Source: an uncultured Pelagibacteraceae bacterium
GTDB lineage: Bacteria; Pseudomonadota; Alphaproteobacteria; Pelagibacterales; Pelagibacteraceae
Direction of reading: 5' to 3'
Assembly: GCA_902592655.1 (NCBI GenBank)
Contig: CACJFE010000003.1
Coordinates: 109,489 to 173,488, forward strand
Length of the DNA stretch: 64,000 nucleotides
Shown here: positions 34,495-47,513 of the stretch, one piece after another
Layout of the letters: each line of letters opens with the position of its first letter
Numbering within the stretch: position 1 is the stretch's first letter
Program-made: the position numbers and the translations under genes
Notes under the pieces: generated by a model
What the model was told of the DNA's origin: nothing
What the model saw: only the letters and a program-made list of their open reading frames with translations
The model's database searches: none

Positions 34495-35619
34495 TTAATT
34501 TACCGGTGTATCCTTATAAACCCTACAAGACATAGCTACTCCAAGACCAAACATTATTGCCATCATTGAGGATCCTCCATAAGACATAATTGGTAATGGC
34601 GAGCCTACAATAGGTAGTAAACCTAAAACCATCATCATATTTACTACTACATATATAAAAAAAGCAGTTCCAAAACCATAACAGAAAAGTTTACCGAAAT
34701 TACTTCTTGTAACATTTCCGATTTTTATGATCCTCCAAACAATAATTGCATATAAAAAAAGAATAAATAGTGAACCAAAAAAACCGAATTCCTCAGAAAA
34801 TAGAGTAAATATGAAATCTGTGTGTTTCTCAGGTAAATAATCTAAATAACTTTGGGAGCCTTGTAAAAAACCTTTTCCGAACAATCCACCTGAACCAATA
34901 GCTATTTTGGATTGGATGATTTGATATCCAGCGCCTAAAGGATCTCTTTCGGGATTTAAAAAAGTTAAAATTCTTGATTTTTGATATGGTTTTAAGAAAG
35001 AAATAGCTATTGGTAATAATGCTAAAAATGCTAGACCTGATATAGCAAAAAATTTTACTCTAACACCAGCTAGCCACGCGACGGTAAGACCGCCTGCAGC
35101 AATTAATAATGCTGTACCTAAATCTGGTTGAGTTGCAACTAATATTATTGGAGCAATCAAAACAACAATGGGTAAAAATAAATATCTAATACGATTTAAA
35201 TTTTCAATTGAAGTACGGTGATAATATTTTGCTAAAAATAAAATAAGGCCTACCTTCATTAATTCAGAGGGCTGCAAATTCATAAAGTAAAGGTCTAACC
35301 ATCTTTTAGATCCGGAAGAGGTTAATCCGAAATATTTAACTCCTAATAATAATATAAAGAATAAAATATAAATTAGATAGCTTTGGCTATGCCAAAATCT
35401 TATTTGAATAAATGACAGAGTTAAAAACATACCAAAAAAAACAAAGAATCGAAGTATATGACTTTGTGTATGGTATTTTAATTCCCCACCATCTGTTGAG
35501 TACATGGCTAATATACTTGTAAGTCCAAGTATAAATACAGAAATTACTAAAATATAATCTATTGAAAGAATTTTATCTTTAATACTTAATGACGATTGAA
35601 TTGATCTAGATCTAAACAT
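34495..35619 (-). CDS. rodA: rod-shape-determining peptidoglycan polymerase RodA
   Basis: The 374-residue SEDS protein has about ten helices with LDLYFMNLQPSELMKVGLILFLAKYYH, ATQPDLGTALLIAAGGLTVAWLAG and the strongly conserved LPEKHTDFIFTLFSEEFGFFGSLF and GLLPIVGSPLPIMSYGGSSMM. RodA is the glycosyltransferase partner of PBP2 in the elongasome. Its start shares a base with the mrdA stop. Confidence 0.95.
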   Translation of the reverse strand: MFRSRSIQSSLSIKDKILSIDYILVISVFILGLTSILAMYSTDGGELKYHTQSHILRFFVFFGMFLTLSFIQIRFWHSQSYLIYILFFILLLGVKYFGLTSSGSKRWLDLYFMNLQPSELMKVGLILFLAKYYHRTSIENLNRIRYLFLPIVVLIAPIILVATQPDLGTALLIAAGGLTVAWLAGVRVKFFAISGLAFLALLPIAISFLKPYQKSRILTFLNPERDPLGAGYQIIQSKIAIGSGGLFGKGFLQGSQSYLDYLPEKHTDFIFTLFSEEFGFFGSLFILFLYAIIVWRIIKIGNVTRSNFGKLFCYGFGTAFFIYVVVNMMMVLGLLPIVGSPLPIMSYGGSSMMAIMFGLGVAMSCRVYKDTPVN

Positions 35620-37553
35620 TATACTTGCTCTCCTAGTAAACTATCAATTCTTTCTCTTAACTCGTGTCGTTCTAGAACTTTTTTAATTACTTTTTTAGCA
35701 ATAGGGGCAGCTGTTTTTCCACCTGAACCTCCATGTTCTACTAAAACGCTTATTGCATATTTAGGGTCGCTGTGAGGCGCATAAGCAACAAAAAGTGCAT
35801 GATCTCTATCTTTGTAAGGTAAACTCTCTTGTTTTACTTCAGCCTCACGTTGGGCTTCAGTAAATTTTTTTATTTGTGATGATCCTGTTTTTCCAGCGAA
35901 AGTAAATTTTTTATTTTCCCATCGATGCCTATAAGATGTGCCGCCTGGCTCATTAGAAGAAGAAAACATTGCATCTTTAATTAAATTAATATGTTCTTGA
36001 TTTTTAAAAAGAGGTTTAAGTTCAAAATTCGATACTAATAAGTCTGTTGGAAGAGGATCATTAGGATTTTCATTTTTATATTTGATGAAGTCTCTTAAAT
36101 TGTTATTCTTTTTATCAAAGATTATTCTTGGTTTTATTTCAAATCCACCATTTGCGATTTGCGCTGTCATTAAACAAAGTTGTAAAGGAGTACTTTGAAA
36201 ATATCCTTGACCGATACCGGAGTGCAAAGTTTCACCTAAATACCAATTTTGACCTACAAATTTCTTCTTCCATTTAGTGTTAGGTACGACACCTGCCCTC
36301 TCCTCAATAAAACCATCAAGAACTTTTTTTCCAAGACCAAATTTTTTAGCTGTCTCAGATAGTCTATCTACTCCTAATTTTCTAGCAACTTCATAAAAGT
36401 ATACGTCGCAAGATCTTTGAATACCTTTTCTTAAATTCACAATTCCATGGCCATCTTTTTCCCAACAATGAAATTTTTCTCCATAGAGTTCGATTTTTCC
36501 CTCACATTTAAAAGTGTCTAGTGGTTTTATAACTCCGTTCTCTAAAGCGCTTAAAGCAACAAGGGTTTTTATTGTTGATCCAGGCGGATACAGACCAGAA
36601 ATAGCTTTATTTGTTAGTGGTTTCATTTCATTTTTTATTAAACTGTTCCAATAATTTTTATCCAAGCCGTGAACGAACTCGTTAGGTTCAAAAGTTGGAG
36701 AAGAAACAAGAGATACAATATCTCCATTATATACATCCATAACACAAACAGCGGCAGCTTTGTCTTTTATAAGTTCACTTGTGAATTTTTGAACTTCAAA
36801 ATCTAGAGTTGTTTTGAAACTTTTTCCTGCCTGGCCTTCATTAATCAAAATTTGCTTGATTCTTTTTCCATAGGCATTTACCTCATACCTTTGAAATCCA
36901 ATTTTACCTATAATTTCCTCATCTAATTTTCTCTCAAGACCAGTTTTACCAATACTCATTCCTGGAACATGTAAATCTTTTAAATATTTCTTTGTTTGAA
37001 GATCTTTAGCGCTTACCTGAGAAACATAACCTAAAATATGAGCAGATGAATTATCAGGATACATTCTAGCAACGGATACAACAGGTTTTACTCCCTCGAG
37101 TTCGTGTAAGAATAAATTCAATCTGGAAAATTCTGACCATGTTATATTATCTGAAACTATAATAGGTTCCCATGGTTTTTGCTTAGCAATGACTCTTCTA
37201 AGATAAAATAATTTTTTTTCAGTGATATTTAGAATTGTTTTTAGTCTAACAAATAGTTTTTCAATATCTCTAGAGTTCTCTGGAATTAAATGAACTTGAT
37301 AAACCTGTTGATTTGATGCTATTTCTTTATCGAAAAAATCTCTAATTACACCTCTCTCAGGTGCTAATTTCCATTCTCTAAATCTATTTTTGTCGGATAA
37401 AGTTTTATATTTTGTTCTCTCATTAATTTGTAAAGATACTAATCTACCTATAATCCCAAACGTTACAATTGCTTTTGCAGCAGTAAGTAAAAACATTCTT
37501 CTACTAATTAGTTTTGACTTAATAACAGTATTTCCGGAACTTGGACTAAGCAT
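35619..37553 (-). CDS. mrdA: penicillin-binding protein 2 (transpeptidase)
   Basis: The 644-residue class B PBP has an N-terminal membrane anchor (about 19-40), a pedestal with APERGVIRDFFDKEIASN, and the transpeptidase motifs S325-TIK in PPGSTIKTLVAL, S381-CD in RSCDVYFYEVA, and KTG in FAGKTGSSQ. It crosslinks peptidoglycan during elongation with RodA and MreBCD. It overlaps mreD by 8 bp. Confidence 0.95.
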   Translation of the reverse strand: MLSPSSGNTVIKSKLISRRMFLLTAAKAIVTFGIIGRLVSLQINERTKYKTLSDKNRFREWKLAPERGVIRDFFDKEIASNQQVYQVHLIPENSRDIEKLFVRLKTILNITEKKLFYLRRVIAKQKPWEPIIVSDNITWSEFSRLNLFLHELEGVKPVVSVARMYPDNSSAHILGYVSQVSAKDLQTKKYLKDLHVPGMSIGKTGLERKLDEEIIGKIGFQRYEVNAYGKRIKQILINEGQAGKSFKTTLDFEVQKFTSELIKDKAAAVCVMDVYNGDIVSLVSSPTFEPNEFVHGLDKNYWNSLIKNEMKPLTNKAISGLYPPGSTIKTLVALSALENGVIKPLDTFKCEGKIELYGEKFHCWEKDGHGIVNLRKGIQRSCDVYFYEVARKLGVDRLSETAKKFGLGKKVLDGFIEERAGVVPNTKWKKKFVGQNWYLGETLHSGIGQGYFQSTPLQLCLMTAQIANGGFEIKPRIIFDKKNNNLRDFIKYKNENPNDPLPTDLLVSNFELKPLFKNQEHINLIKDAMFSSSNEPGGTSYRHRWENKKFTFAGKTGSSQIKKFTEAQREAEVKQESLPYKDRDHALFVAYAPHSDPKYAISVLVEHGGSGGKTAAPIAKKVIKKVLERHELRERIDSLLGEQV

Positions 37554-38058
37554 CTCGATTACCCATAAAAGTTAATTGATAAATATTAAACAATAACCAA
37601 AATATAGGAAACATAAAAAGAGTAAAAAACATGTTGTATCCTATTTTGGAGTAGGTGAAAGAAAGATCAGAAAAATTGTTTAATAATGAAAAGAAAAGTA
37701 TGTTCGACAAAATCATAGCCATAAAGAATGTAAACCAATCTGAGGCTATTGTGGTATTAACACTTTTATTTCTTACATATGTACCAACAAAAATTATGAT
37801 TAAATATGACAATGAGCTTATACCTAAAGGAAAACCCATAACCACATCATTAATTAACCCGGCCAAAAATACATGTCCGTTAGCCATAATATCTGGTCTT
37901 TTAATTACCCAAAAATAAATTAGAATAATCTGAAAGTTTAACGTAAAAATTTCAAAAATTTTTTCAAGATTTGTGTCAACTTCGCTTATACATAAATAAT
38001 ATAAAAGAATTAATGGGCCAGCATTAAATACTTTATTTATAAAAGAACTTTTAGCCAT
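37546..38058 (-). CDS. mreD: rod-shape-determining protein MreD
   Basis: The 170-residue membrane protein with about five helices includes VFLAGLINDVVMGFPLGISSLSYL, the G-L-xx-D-xxxG-xx-G-xx motif of MreD. It bridges MreC to the membrane complex. It overlaps mrdA by 8 bp and shares a base with mreC. Confidence 0.88.
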   Translation of the reverse strand: MAKSSFINKVFNAGPLILLYYLCISEVDTNLEKIFEIFTLNFQIILIYFWVIKRPDIMANGHVFLAGLINDVVMGFPLGISSLSYLIIIFVGTYVRNKSVNTTIASDWFTFFMAMILSNILFFSLLNNFSDLSFTYSKIGYNMFFTLFMFPIFWLLFNIYQLTFMGNRDA

Positions 38059-38903
38059 TATAGTTTTTCTTTATTTTGAACATTTAAATTCACTGTTACA
38101 AAAGAGAGCTGATTTGGATCAATGAAAAGATCAACTGTGCCTTCAGTGTTTGTAATTCCAATAGGTGTACCAGATGAAAATATCCCATCTTTTCCTGATG
38201 CAAAAACATTTATATCTTCAATTATTTCGTAATCCTCAGGCAAATATTCTAAAATTGGATTATTTTTCCCACTACCAGACAATATAGCTTGCGCACCTTG
38301 ATTTAAAGTTACTGGAATTCTACTATTCAGATCATTTAAAAGTAAAACTCTTGAAGACAAATAGTTTGTTTCAACTACTCTTCCGACTAAATAATTGTCT
38401 TTAGTTACTGGCATTCCTTTCAAAATACCCGCCCGCGTTCCCTTATTTATGATTATAGATTTTAAAAAAGGACTGTTCTTATCGACTAAGACTTTTGCTA
38501 ATATAATATTACTTAAATTTTTATTAAAATATTCAGTTTCTAAAATTTTTTGTAAGTTTTTATTCTCATCAGTTAAAAATTCAACATTTAATTCAAGTGA
38601 CTTATATTTTTCTAATTCTAGCTTTAATCTTTCATTTTCCTCTTTTACATTAAAAAAACTTGAGATATTTTTGCCGGCTTGAGGTAAAAATCTTGATGGA
38701 GTAGAGGCTAAAAAAGTTACACGATAAACCACGTCATTGAAAAAACTTCTGACTGGTTTAGTAAATTTAACTCCGTATACGTCTAAAAAAAATATGATTA
38801 GTGCTAAAAAAATTAAAGAGAGAACTGAAAATTTCTGAGCTCCTCCCCGTTGAAGGAGAGCAGAACGAAAAGCTATACTAAAATCATCTCTACTAACTGA
38901 CAT
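38058..38903 (-). CDS. mreC: rod-shape-determining protein MreC
   Basis: The 281-residue bitopic protein has a membrane span near residues 26-45, a coiled coil (NVKEENERLKLELEKYKSLELNVEFLTDENKNLQKIL, about 90-125) and a periplasmic beta domain with VDKNSPFLKSIIINKGTRAGILKGMPVTKDNYLVGRVVETNYLSSRVLLLNDLNSRIPV. It links MreB to PBP2 in the elongasome. Confidence 0.93.
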   Translation of the reverse strand: MSVSRDDFSIAFRSALLQRGGAQKFSVLSLIFLALIIFFLDVYGVKFTKPVRSFFNDVVYRVTFLASTPSRFLPQAGKNISSFFNVKEENERLKLELEKYKSLELNVEFLTDENKNLQKILETEYFNKNLSNIILAKVLVDKNSPFLKSIIINKGTRAGILKGMPVTKDNYLVGRVVETNYLSSRVLLLNDLNSRIPVTLNQGAQAILSGSGKNNPILEYLPEDYEIIEDINVFASGKDGIFSSGTPIGITNTEGTVDLFIDPNQLSFVTVNLNVQNKEKL

Positions 38904-38921
38904 TTAATCATTTAAAATAAA

Positions 38922-39968
<1,047 letters not shown>

Positions 39969-41522
39969 TTATATTTGAGCGCTCAAACTCGGGTCAGGCG
40001 CAGTTTTCTCTCTTTTAATTATTAATTTGTTTAATGCACTTAAATAAGCATTAGCTGAAGCTACTAGAGTATCAGTATCCGCGGCTTGTCCAACTGTAGT
40101 TTTTCCTTTTTCTTCTATTCGTACGCTTACAGTGGCTTGCGCATCAGTTCCCTCTGTAACTGCATGCACGTTATACAACAATAACTTTATTTCGTGAGGG
40201 TAAAGTTTTTTAATACATTTAAAAATCGCATCAACTGGCCCGTCCCCAGTTTCAATACCGGATTTCACTTCACCATAAACCTCCAAAGTCATTTCTGCTT
40301 TTTGAGGTTCACCAGTACCAGCAAAAACTTTTAATGATTTTAGTTTTATTTCGTTATCCTCGGTGACTAAATTATCGTCAACAATTGCAGCAATATCTTC
40401 ATCATAAACATGTTTTTTCTTATCAGCTAATATCTTAAACTTTCCAAAAGCTGCATCAATTATATCATCAGTCATATTTGTATAGCCCATGTCAGATAAT
40501 TTATCTCTGAATGCATGTCTTCCGGAATGTTTGCCCATGACCAGAGATGTTTTTTTAACTCCAACACTTTCTGGAGTCATTATTTCGTAAGTATTTCTAT
40601 TTTTAAGCATACCGTCTTGATGAATTCCGGATTCATGAGCAAAAGCATTTTTTCCTACTATCGCTTTATTAAATTGAACTGGAAAACCTGTTGCATTTGA
40701 TACAACCTTAGATGCTTTGCTTAAAAGTTTTGTATTAATATTAGTTGTGTATGGCATCAAATCATGTCTTGTTCTCATCGCCATTACAACTTCTTCAAGA
40801 GCTGCATTACCTGCTCTCTCACCAATACCATTTACAGTACATTCAATTTGTCTAGCGCCAGCCATGACTCCAGCTAATGAATTTGCAACTGCTAAACCGA
40901 GATCATTATGACAATGAGTTGATAGGATGGCTTTATCAATATTTGGGACTTTGTTGATAAGTGTTTCAATAATCTTTTTAAACTCTGATGGTACAGTATA
41001 ACCAACTGTATCAGGAATATTTATAGTTTTTGCTCCGAACTTAATCGCAAGTTCAACCGTTTTGCACATATAGTCCATATCAGTCCTAGTGCCATCTTCG
41101 CAAGACCATTCAACGTCATCTGTAAATTTTCTCGCGTAAGTAACGCTTTCTTTGATAGCCTCCAAAACTTCTTCTGGAGACTTATTTAATTTATGCTTCA
41201 TATGAAGTGGACTTGTAGAAATAAATGTGTGTATTCTAAAATTTTTAGCGTGACTTAACGACTCGTTACATGCGTCGATATCTTTTTTTGTTGCCCTAGC
41301 TAAACCTGCTGGCACAGAATTTTTTAAACTTTTACTTATTTCTGTTACTGCTTCGAAATCCCCAGGAGAAGCAATTGGAAAGCCAGCCTCAATTACATCA
41401 ACTCCTAACTCATCGAATACTCTTGAAATTTGTAGTTTTTCTTCCAAGCTCATGGATGCGCCTGGCGATTGTTCACCATCTCGCATTGTAGTATCAAAAA
41501 TAATTATTCGATTTTTATCCAT
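39969..41522 (-). CDS. leuA: 2-isopropylmalate synthase
   Basis: The 517-residue enzyme has the catalytic N-terminal barrel motifs IFDTTMRDGEQSPGASM and the HCHNDLGLAVANSLAGVMAGARQIECTVNGIGERAGNAALEE block with the metal-binding HxH, then HESGIHQDGMLKNRNTYE and a C-terminal leucine-feedback domain (about 385-510) with GDGPVDAIFKCIKKLYP. It condenses acetyl-CoA with 2-oxoisovalerate. It follows ilvC after 95 bp. Confidence 0.96.
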   Translation of the reverse strand: MDKNRIIIFDTTMRDGEQSPGASMSLEEKLQISRVFDELGVDVIEAGFPIASPGDFEAVTEISKSLKNSVPAGLARATKKDIDACNESLSHAKNFRIHTFISTSPLHMKHKLNKSPEEVLEAIKESVTYARKFTDDVEWSCEDGTRTDMDYMCKTVELAIKFGAKTINIPDTVGYTVPSEFKKIIETLINKVPNIDKAILSTHCHNDLGLAVANSLAGVMAGARQIECTVNGIGERAGNAALEEVVMAMRTRHDLMPYTTNINTKLLSKASKVVSNATGFPVQFNKAIVGKNAFAHESGIHQDGMLKNRNTYEIMTPESVGVKKTSLVMGKHSGRHAFRDKLSDMGYTNMTDDIIDAAFGKFKILADKKKHVYDEDIAAIVDDNLVTEDNEIKLKSLKVFAGTGEPQKAEMTLEVYGEVKSGIETGDGPVDAIFKCIKKLYPHEIKLLLYNVHAVTEGTDAQATVSVRIEEKGKTTVGQAADTDTLVASANAYLSALNKLIIKREKTAPDPSLSAQI

Positions 41523-41617
41523 AAATTTATCAAAAATTTAAAGTTATATATTACAATCAAAGCTAGAATTTGCAAATAATTAAGTTATTAATCTCAATTA
41601 TTTTGAGTCAGAATGGG

Positions 41618-43187
<1,570 letters not shown>

Positions 43188-43188
<1 letters not shown>

Positions 43189-44954
43189 TAGACTAAAATT
43201 TTCCCTTCGTCGGAAATTTCTTCTTCTTCTTCGGGTCCTAAAATCATTTGATTATGTGGTTTGCCTGAAGGTATCATTGGAAAACAGTTTTCTGATTTAT
43301 CTACAACACAATCAAATATTACTGGTTTATCAATATTAATCATTTCTTCAATCTTGCCGTCCAACTCTTGTGGTGTTTTAGCTCTTATACCAACACATCC
43401 GTAGGACTCTGCAAGTTTAACGAAATCCGGTAAAGCTGCTGTATAACTCTCGGAATAATTTTTTTCATGTAATAATTCTTGCCACTGTCTCACCATACCC
43501 ATGTATTCATTATTTAATATAAATATCTTAATTGGCAATCTGTATTGTACGGCTGTAGACATCTCTTGCATTGTCATTAAAACAGATGCTTCACCGGCTA
43601 TATCAACAACTAATTTTCCTGGATTTGCAATTTGAACACCTATAGCTGCTGGAAGTCCATAACCCATTGTACCGAGACCTCCTGACGTCATCCATCTATT
43701 AGGTTTATTGAATTTATAATGTTGAGCTGCCCACATTTGATGTTGACCGACTTCAGTAGTGATGAATGCATCCTGATTTTTTGTTAGCTCATATAATCTT
43801 TGAACTGCGTATTGAGGTTTTATAATTTTATCGCTATTAATAAAGTTTAAAGATTTTTTTTCTCTCCATTTTGAAATTTGTTCCCACCATTTTGATGTTT
43901 TTTGCTTATTAGAATTAACAAAATTTTTGTTTTTTTCTTTAAATCTTTTGATTAATGATTTCAAAAGCTCTGTTACATCACTAACAATAGCTAAATCAAC
44001 TTTAATATTTTTTCCAATAGATGACGGGTCTATATCAACATGAATTTTTTTTGAACCAGGAGAAAATTCATCCACTTTTCCAGTAATTCTATCGTCAAAG
44101 CGAGCGCCAATGTTTATCATTAAGTCACAATCATGCATCGCGTTGTTCGCCTCGTAAGTTCCGTGCATTCCAAGCATACCTAAAAATTGAGGATCGTCTC
44201 CAGGGTAAGCTCCAAGACCTTGTAAAGTTGAAGTTATTGGAAAACCAGTTAGTGCAACTAATTCTCTCAAATATTCACTCGCTTTCGGCCCAGAGTTTAT
44301 AACTCCTCCTCCTGTATAAAAGATAGGCTTTGAAGATTTTTTGATCAAATCTATAAATTTATCTAAATCGTTGTTAGATATTTTATGAGTAGCTTTTCCA
44401 TTAAGTTTTTTTTTTAGGGTATTTTTAAAAAATTTATATTTTCCTCTTTTAAATTGTATATCTTTTGGGATATCAACTAAAACAGGCCCAGGTCTTCCTG
44501 TAGTAGCAACTTCAAAAGCTAAATGTAAAATTTTTGAAAGATCGTTTACATTTTTTACTAACCAGTTATGTTTTGTGCACGGCCGTGTAATCCCTGTCGT
44601 GTCACATTCTTGAAATGCATCTGTACCGATTAAATGTGTTGGTACTTGTCCAGAGATACAAACTAGAGGGACAGAATCCATGTAAGCATCTGTCAAAGCA
44701 GTCACAGCATTAGTTGCACCAGGTCCTGAAGTAACTAGCAAAACTCCTGGTTTACCACTTGATCTCGCATATCCCTCTGCTGAGTGACCAGCTCCTTGCT
44801 CGTGTCTTGCTAAAATATGTTTTATTGATTTATGATTTTTTAATTCATCATAAATAGGTAAAACTGCTCCTCCGGGATAACCAAAAATATAATCTACCTT
44901 TTGGTCCTCAAGTGCTTTAAATACAATTTCTGCTCCGCTTAATAATTTTGGCAT
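43188..44954 (-). CDS. ilvI: acetolactate synthase large subunit
   Basis: The 588-residue TPP enzyme has GYPGGAVLPIYDEL, the catalytic Glu in RHEQGAGHSAEGYARSSGKPGV, LVTSGPGATN, and the TPP-binding C-terminal region GLGTMGYGLPAAIGVQIANPGKLVVDIAGEASVLMTMQEM...NNEYMGMVRQWQEL. It catalyses the first shared step of valine and isoleucine synthesis. It lies 37 bp after miaA; no attenuator peptide rich in branched-chain codons fits in that gap. Confidence 0.96.
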
Positions 44955-44991
44955 TCTTACAATCTAGCTTAGAAATGGATTGCGTCAAGTT

Positions 44992-45909
44992 TTAGCTTAC
45001 AACTTTTAATGATTTTTTTAAAAGATTTGAGAAATTTTTCGAATAAAGCTTATTCCAATTCTTCATATGGCCTCTAGCCCATGTATTTTGTCTTTTTGCG
45101 TATTGTCTGGTCTTTATGTTGATGAGATCTTTGCATTTTTCAAGAGATATAGATCTACTCAAAAAATCATTAATTTCTCTCACTCCTATTAGTTTATTAG
45201 CTGATAAACTTTTGTTTACTCTTAAATTATTAAATTTTTTTACTTCATTAATACATCTTTTCTTAAACATTAATTCTGTCCTAATAGAAATTTTTTTTAA
45301 CAGTTCCTCTCTAGGAATGTTGATAAATATTTTTTTGATTTCAAAATCTAAGAAATCTGATTTTGTATTTGCAAACCAATCAAATAATGATTTTTTTGTT
45401 TTCAATTTTACTTCATACGCTCTTTGAGCTCTTTGTGAGTCTGTTGGAAATATTCTTCCTTTAACTTTAGGGTCAATCTTTGATAACTTTTCATAAAACT
45501 TTTTTGACCCAAGTTTCTTATATAAAGTTCTTACTTTATTTCTTGTTTTCAGGTCAATATCAGGAATCTTAGTTAAACCTTTAGTAATTATATTAAAATA
45601 AAGTCCAGTTCCTCCTACAACAATTGGAAGTTTTTTATTTTTTAGGCACATATTAATTTTTTTTTTCGCTTGTTTGAGCCAATCACCAGAGGAAAAGTAT
45701 TTTCTTACTGAGATTATTCCGTAAAGATGATGTTTTATTTTTTTAGTTTGACTTGAACTAGGTCTAGAAGATAAAATACTGAATTCTTTAAAGACCTGCA
45801 TACTATCTGCATTAATAATTTCACCGTTTAATTTTTTTGCTAATCTGATTGCTAAATTAGATTTTCCTGAAGCCGTTGGACCTGCTAAAAGTATTAACTT
45901 TTTTGTCAA
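44992..45909 (-). CDS. miaA: tRNA dimethylallyltransferase
   Basis: The 305-residue enzyme has Walker A LLAGPTASGKSNLA, INADSMQVFKEFSILSSRPS, VVGGTGLYFNIITKGL and TRQYAKRQNTWARG near the C-terminus. It adds the dimethylallyl group to A37 of tRNAs reading UNN codons. It lies one base from degQ and upstream of ilvI, an arrangement I recall from other alphaproteobacteria. Confidence 0.95.
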   Translation of the reverse strand: MTKKLILLAGPTASGKSNLAIRLAKKLNGEIINADSMQVFKEFSILSSRPSSSQTKKIKHHLYGIISVRKYFSSGDWLKQAKKKINMCLKNKKLPIVVGGTGLYFNIITKGLTKIPDIDLKTRNKVRTLYKKLGSKKFYEKLSKIDPKVKGRIFPTDSQRAQRAYEVKLKTKKSLFDWFANTKSDFLDFEIKKIFINIPREELLKKISIRTELMFKKRCINEVKKFNNLRVNKSLSANKLIGVREINDFLSRSISLEKCKDLINIKTRQYAKRQNTWARGHMKNWNKLYSKNFSNLLKKSLKVVS

Positions 45910-45910
45910 T

Positions 45911-47314
45911 CTAATTTATTTTAACGCCGAGATAACGTCTTTGATTATTTTGATTAATAACAGTTAATAGTAATGTCTTCTCTCCTTTTTTGAAAATATC
46001 ATCAACTAATTTTTTTAAGTTAGAGGAAGATTTTACGGTGGATTTTTGAACTTCAATTATAATATCATTAACGTTCAAAAGATTTATCAAAGGGCTTCGA
46101 TTTGAAATTTCGGTAATAACTACTCCTAGGGTTTTTTTATTTAAATTTCTTTTGGCTATATCTTCATCAGTAATATCCCTAACGGCTATTTTTAACTTTT
46201 CAATATCCTCTACTTTTTTAACTACTTTTGATTTTTTTTCCCTAAACTCTTCGGACAACTCAAGTCTTCCTAGAGTTAATCTTTTTGAAATTAATTTTTT
46301 ATTTCTCCAAATCTTTAACTCCACACTCTTACCTACTTCGGTTGATGCAACCACTTTTGGCAGTGTTCTCATTGTATCAATCTTTTTTCCATCAAAATTT
46401 AAAATTATATCACCGGCTTTTATACCAGCTTTATCTGCAGGACTATTTTCTCCAACGCTTGCAACTAAAGCACCTTGAGGTATTTTTAACCTTTCTACCT
46501 CAGCTATTTCTTTTGTTACTTCTTGAATTCTTACACCTAGCCATCCTCTTTTTGTTTCTCCAAACTTAATAAGCTGGTCAATAACATTTGAAGCTGCATT
46601 CGCTGGAATTGCAAATCCAATTCCAATTGAACCTGACTGACCTGGAGCAATGATTGCGGTATTAATACCAATCACTTCTCCTTTCAGATTAAATAAAGGT
46701 CCGCCAGAATTACCTTGATTAATTGATGCATCTGTTTGAATAAAATCGTCATACCTTGTTAAATTAATATCTCTATTTCTAGCTGAAATAATTCCTGCAG
46801 TCACAGTCCCACCTAAACCGAAGGGATTTCCGATTGCTACGGCCCAGTCACCAACTCTTGATTTATCAGAGTCGCCGAAGCTTACTGGTTTAAATTGATC
46901 TTTAGACTCAATTCTCAATACAGCGATATCCATGTAGGGATCAGCACCTATAACTTTCGCTTTATATTCTTTATCATCCACTCTTACTAATATATCGTCT
47001 GCTCCAGCGATTACGTGATTATTGGTAGCTACAGTTCCATTTGCATTAATTATAAAACCAGAACCTAAAGATGACGCTTTTCTTTCAGTTGGTCTTTCAA
47101 AATCTTTAAACATTTCACCAAAAGGTGATCCGGGAGGAAATTGAAAAGGAAATTGATTTGTTGTTGTTCTTATTGTTTGAGTTGTAGAAATATTTACAAC
47201 CGAAGGCATAAGTTTATCTGCTAAATCTGCAAAAGACTCGGGAACAGGTTTTGCGTTTAGAACTGAAAAGTTAAATAATATTGTTATAAATATAATTTTT
47301 TTTATAAAATTCAT
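45911..47314 (-). CDS. degQ: DegQ/HtrA-type periplasmic serine protease
   Basis: The start at 47314 is chosen because it makes the TAATG overlap with DUF2065 and begins directly at the signal peptide (MNFIKKIIFITILFNFSVLNA). The 467-residue protein then has a trypsin-like domain with His100 (NNHVIAG), Asp129 (DPYMDIAVL) and Ser203 (QGNSGGPLF), followed by two PDZ domains (about 250-345 and 375-465). It degrades or refolds damaged envelope proteins. Confidence 0.95.
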   Translation of the reverse strand: MNFIKKIIFITILFNFSVLNAKPVPESFADLADKLMPSVVNISTTQTIRTTTNQFPFQFPPGSPFGEMFKDFERPTERKASSLGSGFIINANGTVATNNHVIAGADDILVRVDDKEYKAKVIGADPYMDIAVLRIESKDQFKPVSFGDSDKSRVGDWAVAIGNPFGLGGTVTAGIISARNRDINLTRYDDFIQTDASINQGNSGGPLFNLKGEVIGINTAIIAPGQSGSIGIGFAIPANAASNVIDQLIKFGETKRGWLGVRIQEVTKEIAEVERLKIPQGALVASVGENSPADKAGIKAGDIILNFDGKKIDTMRTLPKVVASTEVGKSVELKIWRNKKLISKRLTLGRLELSEEFREKKSKVVKKVEDIEKLKIAVRDITDEDIAKRNLNKKTLGVVITEISNRSPLINLLNVNDIIIEVQKSTVKSSSNLKKLVDDIFKKGEKTLLLTVINQNNQRRYLGVKIN

Positions 47315-47499
47315 TATTTTTTTATATACCAAATAATTAAAAAACCGATAATCAAAAATGCTATTCCAAATAATCTAAGTTTATTCTCTGGGGTAGCCTT
47401 GATATATTCTAACATACTTTTAATTCTTGACGGGAAAATGGCTAAAAATAACCCCTCTAAAAAGAAGAGTAATCCTAAAGCAATAATGATTTCTTTCAC
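47314..47499 (-). CDS. DUF2065 small membrane protein
   Basis: The 61-residue protein has two hydrophobic helices (about 5-22 and 42-58) around the DUF2065 core PSRIKSMLEYIKATPENKLRLFGIAFLIIG. It commonly accompanies hflKC, as here, between hflC and degQ. It overlaps degQ by one base. A role in FtsH/HflKC membrane proteolysis is suggested by context only. Confidence 0.85.
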   Translation of the reverse strand: MKEIIIALGLLFFLEGLFLAIFPSRIKSMLEYIKATPENKLRLFGIAFLIIGFLIIWYIKK

Positions 47500-47513
47500 T
47501 TAAACTAATATAT

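Noticed and set aside
46152..46569. Plus-strand open frames inside degQ, and similar long antisense frames inside hflKC, leuA, acnA and fumC
   Set aside because: They lie wholly within well-supported genes, have no recognisable domains and reflect AT-rich codon use on the other strand.
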